NCBI RefSeq assembly: GCF_018691265.1
Contig: NW_024881276.1
Location: 868,001-932,000, forward strand
Origin: Tyto alba
Lineage: Eukaryota; Chordata; Aves; Strigiformes; Tytonidae
Direction of reading: 5' to 3'
Length of the DNA: 64,000 nt
The first letter of the stretch is position 1; every line of letters begins with the position of its first letter. A model generated the notes under the pieces. That model made no database searches and was not told the origin of the DNA. It worked only from the letters and a program-made list of their open reading frames with translations. Below are positions 49,758 through 61,772 of the stretch, one piece after another. Position numbers and translations under genes: made by a program.

Positions 49758-52700
49758 ATTAAACACCAGCACTACTAGACTGATAGTTGGCTCAGCTGTG
49801 GTGCAGCTTTTCTGTTGAACTTGCATTTTGGAAAGCTCCCACAGTATCTGACAGAAATAGGAGCTCCCACACACAGCCATGATCCCACCACAAAAAGCAG
49901 ACGGACACTGGGAATTGCACTGAAAATAAATGAGAGACATATGTAAGAAAAACCTGATAGGAGTGAGTACATTTGAGCCTGAAAAATCAGGAAGAGCGGA
50001 GTGTGAAATGCTGCCATCAGATGAACAGGAATTAGGACTTTCAAGGTAACAAACAGCAGCATGACATCTTATGGTCCTGTACCTCATATATGGCTACATG
50101 GTATGTCTGCCTGTGCCCGTGCTCCCGTATGTACTCACCGCAAAGTCCAGCACAGAAATTGGCAACCAAGGGTCAATCAGTGATACTCAAAATTAGCAGA
50201 ATAATTTCACCATTGATCCCTCTGATTCAATCCCTGATCACCTAGCAACATCATTTGCAGGTTTTAACGTATGTTCCTACCGGACATACAACATAAGCCC
50301 AAGGACCATTTGTGATATTGGTGAGATGCCTGACTGTGAAGCCCCACTTCCACTCTTGTAAGAGCCATGATTATGTCAAGCACCCAACTGCCCTCTGCAT
50401 TTTAAGAGACACGGCTTGTAAAGTGGTTTTAGTTGACCTAATATTTCGGTATACCCAGACAAACGGAAGAAAGCAGAATTAGGAACCTCTTACCTTATGT
50501 TTCAACACCCCTCCCTAAAGGCTGCATCTGAGCTTAAAGAGCAAATAACATCCCAAAATACCAAGTTTCATCACATTATGTGAGCAGCCTGAAAAACTCC
50601 ACAGAAATAAAAATGTAATCAGTTATTTAAAGAAAAAAAATATTTATGGATAACAACTCATCTCTTACATTGTTTCTCAGCACTGAGATAAAGAATATAA
50701 ATACATTTTGCACGTATGAACAATAAGTTAATGGCTAATGCCTAAGGCAGAATGTGGCGGGAGACAAAACAGTGGATATTGAGTTATCCCCTTCACCTGA
50801 CAGGTGAACATCCTTGTACCTGTGATTCTCGAAGCATAGTTCTTAAATAAATCATTAAATATATTGAGCAGGACAGGCTACTCTTCTACAGTCCAAAAAT
50901 CATATGCAGCATGAACAGGAATTCAAATCTACCCCCTCTGAGTTTGCCAATAAAATTCATCTTACCTCAACTCAGCTGTATAAGCAAGTCACCTAGCTCA
51001 GCTTCACCTGTACCATCACTAGAGAGAGGTAAGGACCTCCTGATTCCGACCAACCTAAGGTAAGTGTTTCAAATAAACTGGAAGGATTTCCCCCTCCCCT
51101 CTCACCCCCCCCCCCCCCCCCCCCCCCCCACCATTCAGTGCTCTCCACTGATTGTGGCACAAGTATAAATGACTCGGTCGAACTGGACACATCACCTCTT
51201 AGCTAAAAGCAACATGAAATAAATCTCACCTCATGTCCCAGAAAGAACCTGACAAACTCCTCCAGGAAATACCCTGAGAGGAAATACCTCAGAGAGAGCC
51301 TAAGTAGCACTTGAGAGGGTTCCCTGCCAGCCAGCTACAACCAGCCACAACTAATGGCACGTGCAGAAGAGGTAAGTCGCTAATCAATCTATCAGGGGAC
51401 AGGTACCACTATCCAAGCTTCTCTGATAAAGTATGAACGCATGATAGTGAAGGAAGGAAGATCAAAATGCTCTCAAGCATGCAGATGAAAACAATATATG
51501 TCTTTATTCTAGTAAACTGTGTAAGATTGAGCTTTTTCTTCACAGCTTTGCAGGTGTGCAGCAGAGGGAAGTATAGCAAGGGGCAGCTGACAACGAGAAC
51601 ATGGGAATTCTAAAAAGGGAGAAAAAGAAAATATAGAAAGCATCTGAACCCCCAAATATAAGTGTGAGTCCACACAAAAATAATGCACTAAAACTGCAAG
51701 ATCAGACTTAGGTGGATTAGATTTGATTTCTTACAATCTACTTTTGCCCAAAACAGATTACGTCTTTCTAATGCACTTAATCAACTTTCTGCATCTTTAA
51801 GGGTTTGGCTGCTAAATCTGCTTGCTAAAATTTGTCCACCAGCATCTCTTCTGGGGCATCTTACTTCATGTCTGGATTTTGAGAGATCCTGAACATGCTC
51901 ACAGTTGTATTTGGGTGACCACTGTTCAGCACTTTGTGTGTTGGCCTCAATATTTTGGGAGGTTTCACAAGAACTTGACCAATGACTTCCTTAGCGAGCA
52001 AACAAAATCAGCTAAAATAGCCAAAACAGACGTATTCAGGTTACTAGAAGGCAGGAAGGGGAACAGACAAGGGACAAGCATATAGGAATATGGCTATGCA
52101 ACCCAGAAAAGGCCTAGCAAGCATAAGATAACATACAAAGGTAAAAGATCTGTGGCTACAAATGCTGTCACTTCATAACGGACTGTCTCTTTCACTCCAG
52201 ATGCTCAAAACTAAAACCTCCATCAAAACTACAGAAATACCAAATATTTTGCGATAGTGTTCACACCCTCAGTGTTAACACAATAGCAGAACAGATACAG
52301 AAGAACTGGAGCACAGCTGTCAGTCAAACATTTAAACTCTTCCTTGAAGTAGGTCAGTATTTCCAGGCAACCAGAACATAAAACCAAAACAAGTGACCTC
52401 CATGCCTCTTGTACCACATCTCCAACAGAGTCTGGGTTTATGAAATGACTGGGCACGATGCAAATGTTGGCTGCTGCACTGGAGAGATTGGCCTTTTTGT
52501 CACTCTAGAGAAACCGCGATCGGGCAAGAATAAAATTGTATTAAAAGAGCTGATGAGATGGCAGATGTTTCCCACCCCTAAAATGCAAGCCGTGTCCCTG
52601 AAAACAGCTGCTTTGCCAGTTCAAGACTGTCCTTTGAGCAATGTGGCCTTAAGGATGTAGGCTGACCATGGCAGAGATGTTCACCTGAAACAGTCTCGAA

Positions 52701-55700
52701 ACAGAATAAAACATTGCTCCTGTTGGAGCAAAGAACTAGGTGGTGGTTTGCGCGCTCGTAAGGGTTAGATATCCTCAGCAGGCCACAGAACAGCACGCCC
52801 TGTTAGCTGGGTGGCTAGCGGCTTTCTGTGGGCAGGCTGTGTCACTATGTCCTAGAAATAGTAAAAGTGAGAAAGCTGTTCCTCTCAGCTCGCATCTTGC
52901 AGGCACTATATGCTCTCAGTTTGAACCCCCCTGCCCATTCCCACTTCCTGGACACACGGCAGAGATTAAGCCAACTCATTCAGAAATGCCGATCATCTTC
53001 CTCACACCAAATCTGAGGCTTGCTTTACCAAATCTTTCTGAATCAAAGAGATATTTGTATGAGCACATTTCCTCGGTTGAGCTCAGTATTAGGTCCACTC
53101 AGGCTCCTGGGACGGGATGCCCCTGTCAAGCCCTTTGCACCTCATCTCCCATCCACACCACCACATGCACCTACCTAGGAAAAGCTGTCAACGGCTTTCA
53201 CACCTTTGCGCTGCGGTTACATTTAGAGCATGGGCCAACTTTTGTGCTTGACATACGTCAGAGGAAGCTGCTGCCCAAACCTACACCAATTCATCAGTAA
53301 GAGGTCAGTGTCCTGGCTTTTAGCATCAGGTCAGCTCCTCGCTTTACGATCATGCCCTTCACTGAAAGGCACTCTCCCTGGCCCACAGCGTGGAGACTCC
53401 CACGGTCCTGCTTCCACGTCCTGGTGAGACAAGGTGGGGCAGAGTGTACTGCTGCAGGGGAGCAGCAGGGTTTGGATCACGATTCTGCAGTGGAACCCTC
53501 CTGGCTGCAAACATGACTGGCCACTAACACAGCTGTGTTAGTTCCAACTCCCAAGTGAACACAGAGAGGCTGAAGGTAAGCCGTGGAAACTGGTTCACCA
53601 CCCCAGCTATGTGAAGTGAAACAAAACTGTTCTGCTTTTCATGAACTTAATTGCTCTCAATATATGTGGTTGCCGAAACCATGCCCACACAGCGTAAATC
53701 TTGCAAATTGGGCATAACCCCGATGCTGTGCATTTGGCTTGCCAGCTGCATTGCCCTCACCGTGTGTATGCTCAGAAGCAGCACGCACCCAAAAGGCCTC
53801 GTGTTGCAGGGGGAGAGGAGAGGCACCCCTTGGGCTGCTCTTGGGCAGAGCCACCACTCTGCAAATGGGGAGCAGGCTGCATTACATGGCAAGGGGGGAC
53901 TTGGCACTCGGACCTCTGCCGCTGCTGTGTCAAGGCCGGCAGCCTGCCCCTCCATAAGGGCTGTGTAAGCCTGGAGGAGGTGTCTGAATAAATCCTGCCC
54001 AGTGGCAGGGACCCTCCTCCTTTCTCTGTTTTCATCTTATCAGTCAACTTTAGTCAGAAGGAGGTGGGAAAACAACAAGAAGCCATTTAAGTCTCTTTCA
54101 TTCCCTGGAGTCCTCCAGCACTTCCATACTAAAAGTAAGGCATTCCAGGCAGATCTTGAGAGCACTACTCTAATAAGTACTTCTGGAGGACTGGCCTGCT
54201 AGCAGGAGGAATGCCCTGGCTAAGTTATGCCATGCTAGCTAATAATCAGTTCCATAAAACACTGATCTATAGTATGGTTGTCAGGGTTTTCAATTCTGGT
54301 TTTCATTTCTGCTGACTAGATGACACACAGAAGGTGGGATCTGGAATCACCGTATCAGGCAGAGTTGAACAATACGTGCAATTCTTTCCCCTTTGGAAAT
54401 GTATTCTGACCAAGTCAAGCAGATCAATTATTCTTTTGGCCACCTCTAGCAATAATCACAGTCCCAGGATAATACTGACACACGAGAGCAAGTAAATCTG
54501 TGCACAAGGTCTATATTTCTGGGTTGTGGTCTGCTTAGCACAAGTTACGGTGTCTCTCCAGGGTGCAGCACGTATCTGCAGAAATTAATCTGGGGGCATC
54601 ACTAAGTCTTTCAATGGAGATTAACAGCATCTTCTTTGGCAGTTAGCCAGAGGCATGTGAAACAGCCTACAACTGCTCTCATGACATCCTATACAAATGT
54701 AAGGGCTTAGTAATAAGAGGCAAGCATTTTTCTTTTCCAGTAGTGAAGCTCAGGCACTTAGAAAATTTGCCCTACACTGAATAGCAAATAAACTGCATAC
54801 ACATAGTGGGACAGACAGATGGGCTCTCATGTGCAATGCAGCTGGTTAAATCTCAGAAGATTAATACAGACATCCCTTACTACTAGGATAAACTAAGGAG
54901 CAGCATGAAATTGCTCCCTAACAGTGTAACAAAAGAGCCTCTACTACATCTCCCAGTGAGTTTCCTCACTACCAGCCCAGCCCAAACAGAAGTGAAGGAC
55001 AAAGACATAGCAAGATGAACAGTCACACCTCTCTGAAACTTAAGGAGGGAACACTGACTTCACCAACAGACTCAGACCGCTACTTTCTGCTTTCAGCTTT
55101 CTGTGCACCAAGCTCACTCACAGAGGAAACTGAGTAATCCCAGGTAGTCTCCTTTTTAATCACATCTAGTGACATTTGTGCTCTGGAAGGGATGAGACAA
55201 GCTTATTTCTTCTGGTGAGAAATGCCTCATCCTGCCAGCACATTTAGGGACAAGAAGCTACTCTGGTCTATGTGGGTAGTAGTGGGAGATAATCACAACC
55301 CAACCCCCTCCAGAGCCTGGCGTTGCCAGTAAAATAAGGCACCTAAAAAGTGGTTGTAGTAAGGGTCATCATGTGGCTATTTTAGAGGCCGCGAGTGGGA
55401 CCTGCTGTGCCCTTGTGAGGATTTGGTAACACTGCTGCATCTTTTTTCTCCAAGGCTGGAATTGCTTTCACCAGCAGGTTAAAAGAGGGGAGGAAGAAGT
55501 GGAGTGTATTTTGGAAACTATATGAAACACACTGCCCACATCAAACTCTCTTCTCTCCTCCTCTTGAGTTTTGCAGAAAGAAATTAACATTTAATGTAGA
55601 ACAGTCTGCTTTGATAGCTGCCTGAGTGCCCCATTAAACATTTTCCACACTTCAGGGGAGACAAATATCCAGCCGTAAATTCCAATTTGTCATGGATTTT

Positions 55701-58700
55701 CTAAGTCACAGGTTGACAGAAGAAGCAGTTATCACTCTCTGATCAGTATGCAGAGACCATTACACTCTTTAGCAACATTCTTCAATGGACACAGCAAGAG
55801 TTAGAGAGTATGTTTAAAAAGCAAAACCCTTTGGTTTTGAACATAAGGCTCCTAGAAAAACGTTAGCAGAGATTATTTCACCAACACAGCACTGAGTCAG
55901 TAACAAAATGTAATTCCCTGCTGGACGAGTGCCATTATTTGTTGTGATTGTAGTTATCACTATTCATCTTTTACTTACATACCATGTAAACGTATACTAT
56001 ACTTTGTAACAACACACCAAAAACAAAGCCCCTGCCTAGAAGAGTTTTAACACTTCTGCTCCACTGACAAATTTCTTTCTGTCAGATATTTAACAGTGGC
56101 AGCAATGTGTGCATCCTGGAATTATTTGGAGCAAACCTTTACATGTGCAATCCACAACTCCAGCCAGATCTGGCGAGCACTGGAGTTCAGTAACTGCAAA
56201 CAAAAAAATCACCCTCCCATCCTCCAAGTCCAAGATAACAATGTGGAAAAGTAACCAGCCAAACAAGATTTCACTGTGAAAACTGTGAATTTGTAATCTC
56301 CAGTCTTCAATGTCCGCTCCTGGCTGATGGAAATGAGGAAGAGGAACAAAGAGCGGAGACTAAGATGATCACAGGTTTGTAAAGGTTATGCACACAAAAC
56401 AATATTCTTCAGGCTGGACTCTAACGCCTTTGTAACCTCCCTCCATTTAAACCAACTAAGAAAGAGTTTTTGCTGTGATCCAGCATTCCTAACTTAAGCA
56501 CCTGCACAGAATCTAAATTCCAGGTGACCTGTAAAACTGTCCTCCTTAAAGTAAGCGCCTAATTCCCTCTGTATTGTCAAACAGGAAAGGTGTCCTTAAA
56601 GGCCTCCAGAGAGAGGCCCTATTAACTTCTCCTGGCTAAGAAACCTTCCCTCTTGGTCTGTCAAGGCCCTGGCTGTTCTTACAGGCCGACCTGCAAACCC
56701 CATCACAGAACAACACAAGTCTGCAGTTCTCCAGCGTGTTTCATTCCTTGACAGATGTTGCCAACTCAAGCTCAACAGCTTCTTTCAATTTATTCTGAGA
56801 ATCAGGTCTTTTCCCTTTCCACCATCCGACTCTAGAAAGCAGTATCTTTTGAGGGACTCTCCAAAACATCCAGAATTTCTAAACAAGAGCTGTCGCCTTT
56901 CTGAGAAAACAAGCTGCATCTCTCTTCAGCTTTTTACTTTAGGTTGCATCATCCTTTGCCGTTCTATCGTCTGGTAAGCGTTGCCAACGAGGAGCCACTG
57001 AGTCACCGATTCGGTCGTGGCTGTATGCGAGTGGGTCATCTGAGTCCACAGCACTGGGCAGGCGGGAGGAGGAAGGCCCAGCCTGCGCACCAGCTGTCAG
57101 GCAGCCAGCGTAGCAGGAGAACAGTATTTTCCCCCAGATCAAATTACTGACGTGGTCGGCCTGTGCGGGCTGCTCCAGAGGACCTCGCAGTGGACACAGC
57201 TTGCATGCTGCTGAACCTTTTCCTGCTGAGCCGGGCCGAGCAGCAGTAGGCTCTGCCTTCTCTCTGTCCTGTAGATCTTGCATCATTAATTGCTGCTTGT
57301 GTCTAACAGGGGATGGGTACTTCAGCAGCCAGGAAAGCAGCACATGGAGGATATACGACACAAGACACAGGATCCCATTTGATGGCCCCCAAACAGAATA
57401 TAACAGGAGATAGAGGGCTTTTCTCTGCTACTGTGAAGCAAAAGTCCCTGTCCGAAGTTGCTGACTGTTACAGTTTTCTGTCATTTGTTGTAGCCCGTGT
57501 TTGAACACTGTGGTCCATGTTTGAGGCGGCTCTCTTGCAGCTCGGCGGGAGGCCGGCAGGAACGGAGCCCATCGTGGCACAGAGGACCGCCCTGGCACTC
57601 GGACGCACGTCTTGCAGAAGGCCTCTTTCAGAGCTACAAAGTCCTGGCCAGCAGGAGCTGAGTCGCTGCTCTCCGGCAGCCCTAGGGGAGCACACGACTG
57701 CGGCTGTGTTCATGAAGCTGCCCTACCTACAGAGGCACCTCTCATCGAGGACAGCGTTTGCATCAAAGGCTGCCTGCGTGACACCACAAGGAAGTGGCAG
57801 AGCCGGGGGGTGGGGGGAGAGAGAGAGAGTCTGGCTCAGTCCAGAGGTGGTAAAACTTATAAAGTGATCGGCATAAAACGGTTGTGGGGAGAAAAGCTGC
57901 CATTTACCACTTCCTAAAGTGACGTTTATACTTCAACAATTTTCCAGAAACAAAGGAAGAGACTAAGGAAACAAAGTGAAGTCATGTCCAATCACCCGTG
58001 TTTCTCCTGGCCTGACACCTTTCTGAGCAAATAGCTCTTCTGAACTCACACCCAGCAACTTTCATGACCTTGATACAAATCTCTCAATCTTGGTTCCCTG
58101 TCACTCAAGTTAACGAGCATCTTAGTTTTTATCTCCAAAAATAGCAAGCTTCTAGTCCCACCTCACTCACTGGGGCTGGAGGATGTTCGAGCAGTGACTC
58201 GATGAAGTTTTAAAAAGGCTAAAAAAGAAGAAAAAGTGGGCAGATTAAGAATATATAAGCAAATTATTTTAACCTCCTGTTTTGATTTTTTAGTTGTGGG
58301 AAGGAAGCTTTTCCTAGGGACTGCTGGAAGGTGGAAATAAGTGAGCTGCTGCCAGGGACCAGGCTTCTGCAGTGGGCTGTAAGGACGCGTGGTTCAGCTC
58401 TGCTCCCGGCCAGAAAGCTAGGCCTAAATAGGTGACGGAGCTTCTAAAATTGCACATTCGCTGCCCCACTGGGATTAGGCTAACACGTGCCTTTGACACA
58501 AAGGCAAAGGTAAACTACTCCCCAGACTGTGCAAGCGTCACTCGACAGTAATCTAAACTCTACAGTAAAAGGAACAATTCTGACTTTTACTCTGGAATGG
58601 CACAAGGATCACAAAGGGCAATGCACTTAGCTGGGACTCCCAAAAGAGCACCAGTGACATTAACACCAGAGGTACACCTCTTCTCATAGTCGGGTCTAAT

Positions 58701-60381
58701 TTTTGACAGCAGAGGGGGATATGGAAAATTGCAGGGGGGAAAAACATTCCAGAATTAATATACCAGTACTGGTATTTGTTAATAATTTGCACAGCTTCTG
58801 CAAAAGGTACTTCTCCTTTCTTTTCAAACTAGGAGACACGAGAGCTTATTTCTAAACTGATTTTGTTTGGTAAAGGCTAGATTAACCGTCCTCATTAGCA
58901 CTATTTTACTTTGCTGCAAGAATAGTCCCTTACCAGCCCTCCTGCCACCCATCTCCCTCAATGCCAGACCTGTTCAGAGACAAGGACAATCACAGGCAAG
59001 CAAGGCGCAAGGCACAGCCGTAGGTTAGCGATGCCTGTGTGTGTGGTTTGGCTAGATTATTTTCAGTTTAGCTTACAGAAATAAAACCGTTTTAATTGTG
59101 TTCCCATGCACGCTTATCTACTGGCGAAGGAATATCCCAGGGTGAGGTTTCTTGTGTGATTTAAATCTGTGAAGTAACAAGATGAGTCTGCTGATGTTGA
59201 AAATGCAGCCTATTCTGAGTTCTTTTTAGCTTTTTTTTTTTTTAATTATTTTTTTCCAGATCCCTTTCTTGCAATAGGAGAGTTGCTCTCTGCCTTGGTG
59301 CTTACGTCAGCCCAGAGGACCCCTCCCAGACAGCCTGTGGAATCAGAGTGTAAGCTTCTTGGCACGTGTTTCGTTTCTGTTAGACTTAGAAGCATCAGAA
59401 ACAGAAACCTGCTCTCTCGGAAAATATATTCTTCTCTCAGTCCCCATAAAACCTTAGCCTTAGCTACTGAGATGACTATCCGTCACTAAGAGAAAAGCAA
59501 ATCAAAAATTCTCTAAAGCTGGATTCTGAGCACATAAATGTTGGTGCAAAAATCATTTCAGTCTGATTTACAGATACCAAAGCTGTGCTCTACATTTATA
59601 GCCCAGATTATTTAAAAAAAAAAAAAAAAATGAATTCTGAGGGAGATAAATGACCTAATGCTCCATTCACAAGCACTAGGGAGTAGCAAAGTCACAGAGA
59701 ATGATGGCACTTGAGATGATAAATAAAAAGCATTTGCTTAAAAGTAAATGTTCAGTGGAAAGACCGTCTCCCCCTTTAGAAAAGCAAACATTGCTTAGGC
59801 TCACTACTTTGCATGTCATGAAACCTCACAGACCTAACTCAAAGGCAGTAGCCTCCAGCCTCTATCCTTCCTTCACTCAGCAAAGACTTAAGAGATTGCT
59901 CGAGCGAGGTCTCATGTTGCTATAACCAGATTAATGCCCGAAACTATACACTGGTGTAACTGGCCGCTCACACTGGGAAGCGTTCACACAAAGGCTTGCA
60001 AATCACACACTGCTTGCGACGCTTGCATTCACTTTTCCACGCACTGTCCTTCCTTTAAAGCATAAAACACTAACAAGCCTGAAGCATATGCGCAGACTTA
60101 ATAAAAAAAGTTGCTTACTCATAAATCAGTGATTTACTGGGGGAACCCACTGACCAGAGCAGATTCGCTTTCCCCCGAAGGTACGGGACTGTAGGAACTC
60201 CCGCAGTTCTGAGTAAAGAGATGGGATACACCAGCTCCAGGGGCAACTGGAAGTTTCTTTGCGCTTGGAGTGGAAATGGAAGCCCTCCGCAACCGACCTG
60301 CTCGCTGCCCTGCTTCCACACCTCCGCTCGCCCGAGCCCTCACGCCCGGCGGGGCCCCACCGCCGGCTGCCACCGCGGTGC
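49758..60381. other. Intron 1 block before the hexanucleotide array
   Basis: No exon or mobile element recognised. Open frames such as 52740..53300 plus and a cluster of overlapping short frames at 53650-54050 show no known domain. It contains a 25-base C run at 51105-51129. Confidence 0.5.
51105..51129. repeat. Poly(C) tract, 25 bases
   Basis: Uninterrupted C25 on the plus strand, G25 on the ATP10A sense strand. Its length is likely unreliable in the assembly. Confidence 0.95.
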
Positions 60382-61324
60382 TCCCCATCCCCATCCACAG
60401 TTCTGTTCCCATCCCCATCCTCATCCCCGTCCCCAATCCTGTCCCCATCCCCATCCCCATCCCCAATCCTGTCCCCATCCCCGTCCCCATCCCCAATCCT
60501 GTCCCCATCCCCATCCCCAATCCTGTCCCCATCCCCATCCCCAATCCTGTCCCCATCCCTGTCCCCAATCCTGTCCCCATCCCCATCCCCGTCCCCAATC
60601 CTGTCCCCATCCCTGTCCCCATCCCTGTCCCCGTCCCCAATCCTGTCCCCATCCCTGTCCCCATCCCCATCCCCGTCCCCAATCCTGTCCCCATCCCCGT
60701 CCCCATCCCTGTCCCCATCCCCATCCCCGTCCCCAATCCTGTCCCCATCCCCAATCCTGTCCCCATCCCTGTCCCCATCCCCAATCCTGTCCCCAATCCT
60801 GTCCCCATCCCCATCCCCGTCCCCAATCCTGTCCCCATCCCCAATCCTGTCCCCATCCCCATCCCTTTCCCCAATCCTGTCCCCATCCCCATCCCCGTCC
60901 CCATCCCCAATCCTGTCCCCATCCCCGTCCCCGTCCCCATCCCCATCCCCAATCCTGGCCCCATCCCCATCCCTTTCCCCAATCCTGTCCCCGTCCCCAT
61001 CCCCATCCCCATCCCTTTCCCCAATCCTGTCCCCATCCCCATCCCCATCCCCGTCCCCAATCCTGTCCCCATCCCCAATCCTGGCCCCATCCCCATCCCT
61101 TTCCCCAATCCTGTCCCCGTCCCCATCCCCATCCCCATCCCTTTCCCCAATCCTGTCCCCATCCCCATCCCCGTCCCCATCCCCAATCCTGTCCCCATCC
61201 CCGTCCCCATCCCCGTCCCCATCCCCAATCCTGGCCCCCTCCCTGTCCCCATCCCCAATCCCGTCCCCATCCCCAATCCCGTCCCCATCCCCATCCCTTT
61301 CCCCAATCCTGTCCCCGTCCCCAC
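60382..61324 (-). repeat. Hexanucleotide minisatellite, sense (GGGGAT/GGGGAC)n, at the exon 1 donor
   Basis: About 0.94 kb of near-perfect six-base units, written on the plus strand as CCCCAT, CCCCGT, CCCTGT, CCCTTT and the 12-mer CCCCAATCCTGT. On the gene's sense strand these are four-guanine runs separated by two bases, and they begin about seven bases into intron 1. The left edge fades through diverged units near 60382-60420. Nearly all variation keeps the six-base phase. As a result several frames on both strands stay open for over 300 codons; these are not genes. Confidence 0.97.
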
Positions 61325-61329
61325 CTCAC

Positions 61330-61772
61330 CTGCTGTACACCAGGCACTCCATGTGGTTGATCTCCTTGTCGGAGCGGTAGCGGCTGTAATCCTCCCACAG
61401 GTCCTTGATGGCGGTGACCGCCAAGATGAAGAGCACGGGGGCCAAGGCCAGCTCCGGCTGGAAGGCGTTGACGGCCGGCACGAAGTTGAGGAGCGCGATG
61501 AACACAAAGTAGACGTTGGCCAGGCGGTGGAACTGCTCGAAGAGGTTCTTGGGCAGGAAGGAGAGCGCCGTGTACTTGGTGGTCTTGAGGCGGTTGCTGG
61601 CCAGGACCGTCCTCTTGGACTTCTCCACCTCGGCCTCAGGTAACAGCAAGCTGGAGCGCACCAGCCGCGTCCTACTCTCCTTCTTCTTCCTCCGCCTCCT
61701 CTTCCTCTGCCTCTCCTTCCCCTCCGGCAGCACCTGGGGCGCTCCCTCTCCTCCTGCCGTGCCCTGGGACAT
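61330..61772 (-). CDS. ATP10A: ATP10A-like phospholipid flippase, coding exon 1 (N-terminus, TM1, TM2)
   Basis: First coding exon of a P4-ATPase, the catalytic subunit that moves lipids from the outer to the cytosolic leaflet. ATP10A is known to act on phosphatidylcholine and glucosylceramide at the plasma membrane with a CDC50 partner. The exon encodes residues 1-147 plus two bases of codon 148. A basic cluster spans about residues 19-35. The P4 signature [12 protein letters not shown] is at 72-83, TM1 at about 85-104 and TM2 at about 108-125, followed by [16 protein letters not shown]. The start is the ATG at 61772 (G at -3); it gives an N-terminus of nearly the same length as human ATP10A as recalled. 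A GTG six codons upstream and further open frame exist but have no ATG that I found. The exon ends CAG|GTGAGG, with the donor GT at 61329-61328. The wording of the TM1-TM2 region fits ATP10A better than ATP10B or ATP10D; this is from memory, not a search. Confidence 0.93.

Larger units (their letters stand above)
17634..61329 (-). other. ATP10A intron 1, about 43.7 kb
   Basis: Bounded by the exon 1 donor (GTGAGG at 61329) and the exon 2 acceptor (CAG ending at 17634). No additional exon was recognised inside it on either strand. Open frames of 60-210 codons are scattered throughout, but none shows a recognisable domain. Large introns near the 5' end are usual for this gene family. Confidence 0.85.

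Noticed and set aside
52740..53300. 186-codon plus-strand frame in intron 1
   Set aside because: No recognisable domain, no codon or splice pattern; expected by chance in a window this size.
60134..61643. Five overlapping open frames of about 325-457 codons on both strands
   Set aside because: They are produced by the six-base repeat, which contains no stop in most frames; the encoded text is pure low complexity.
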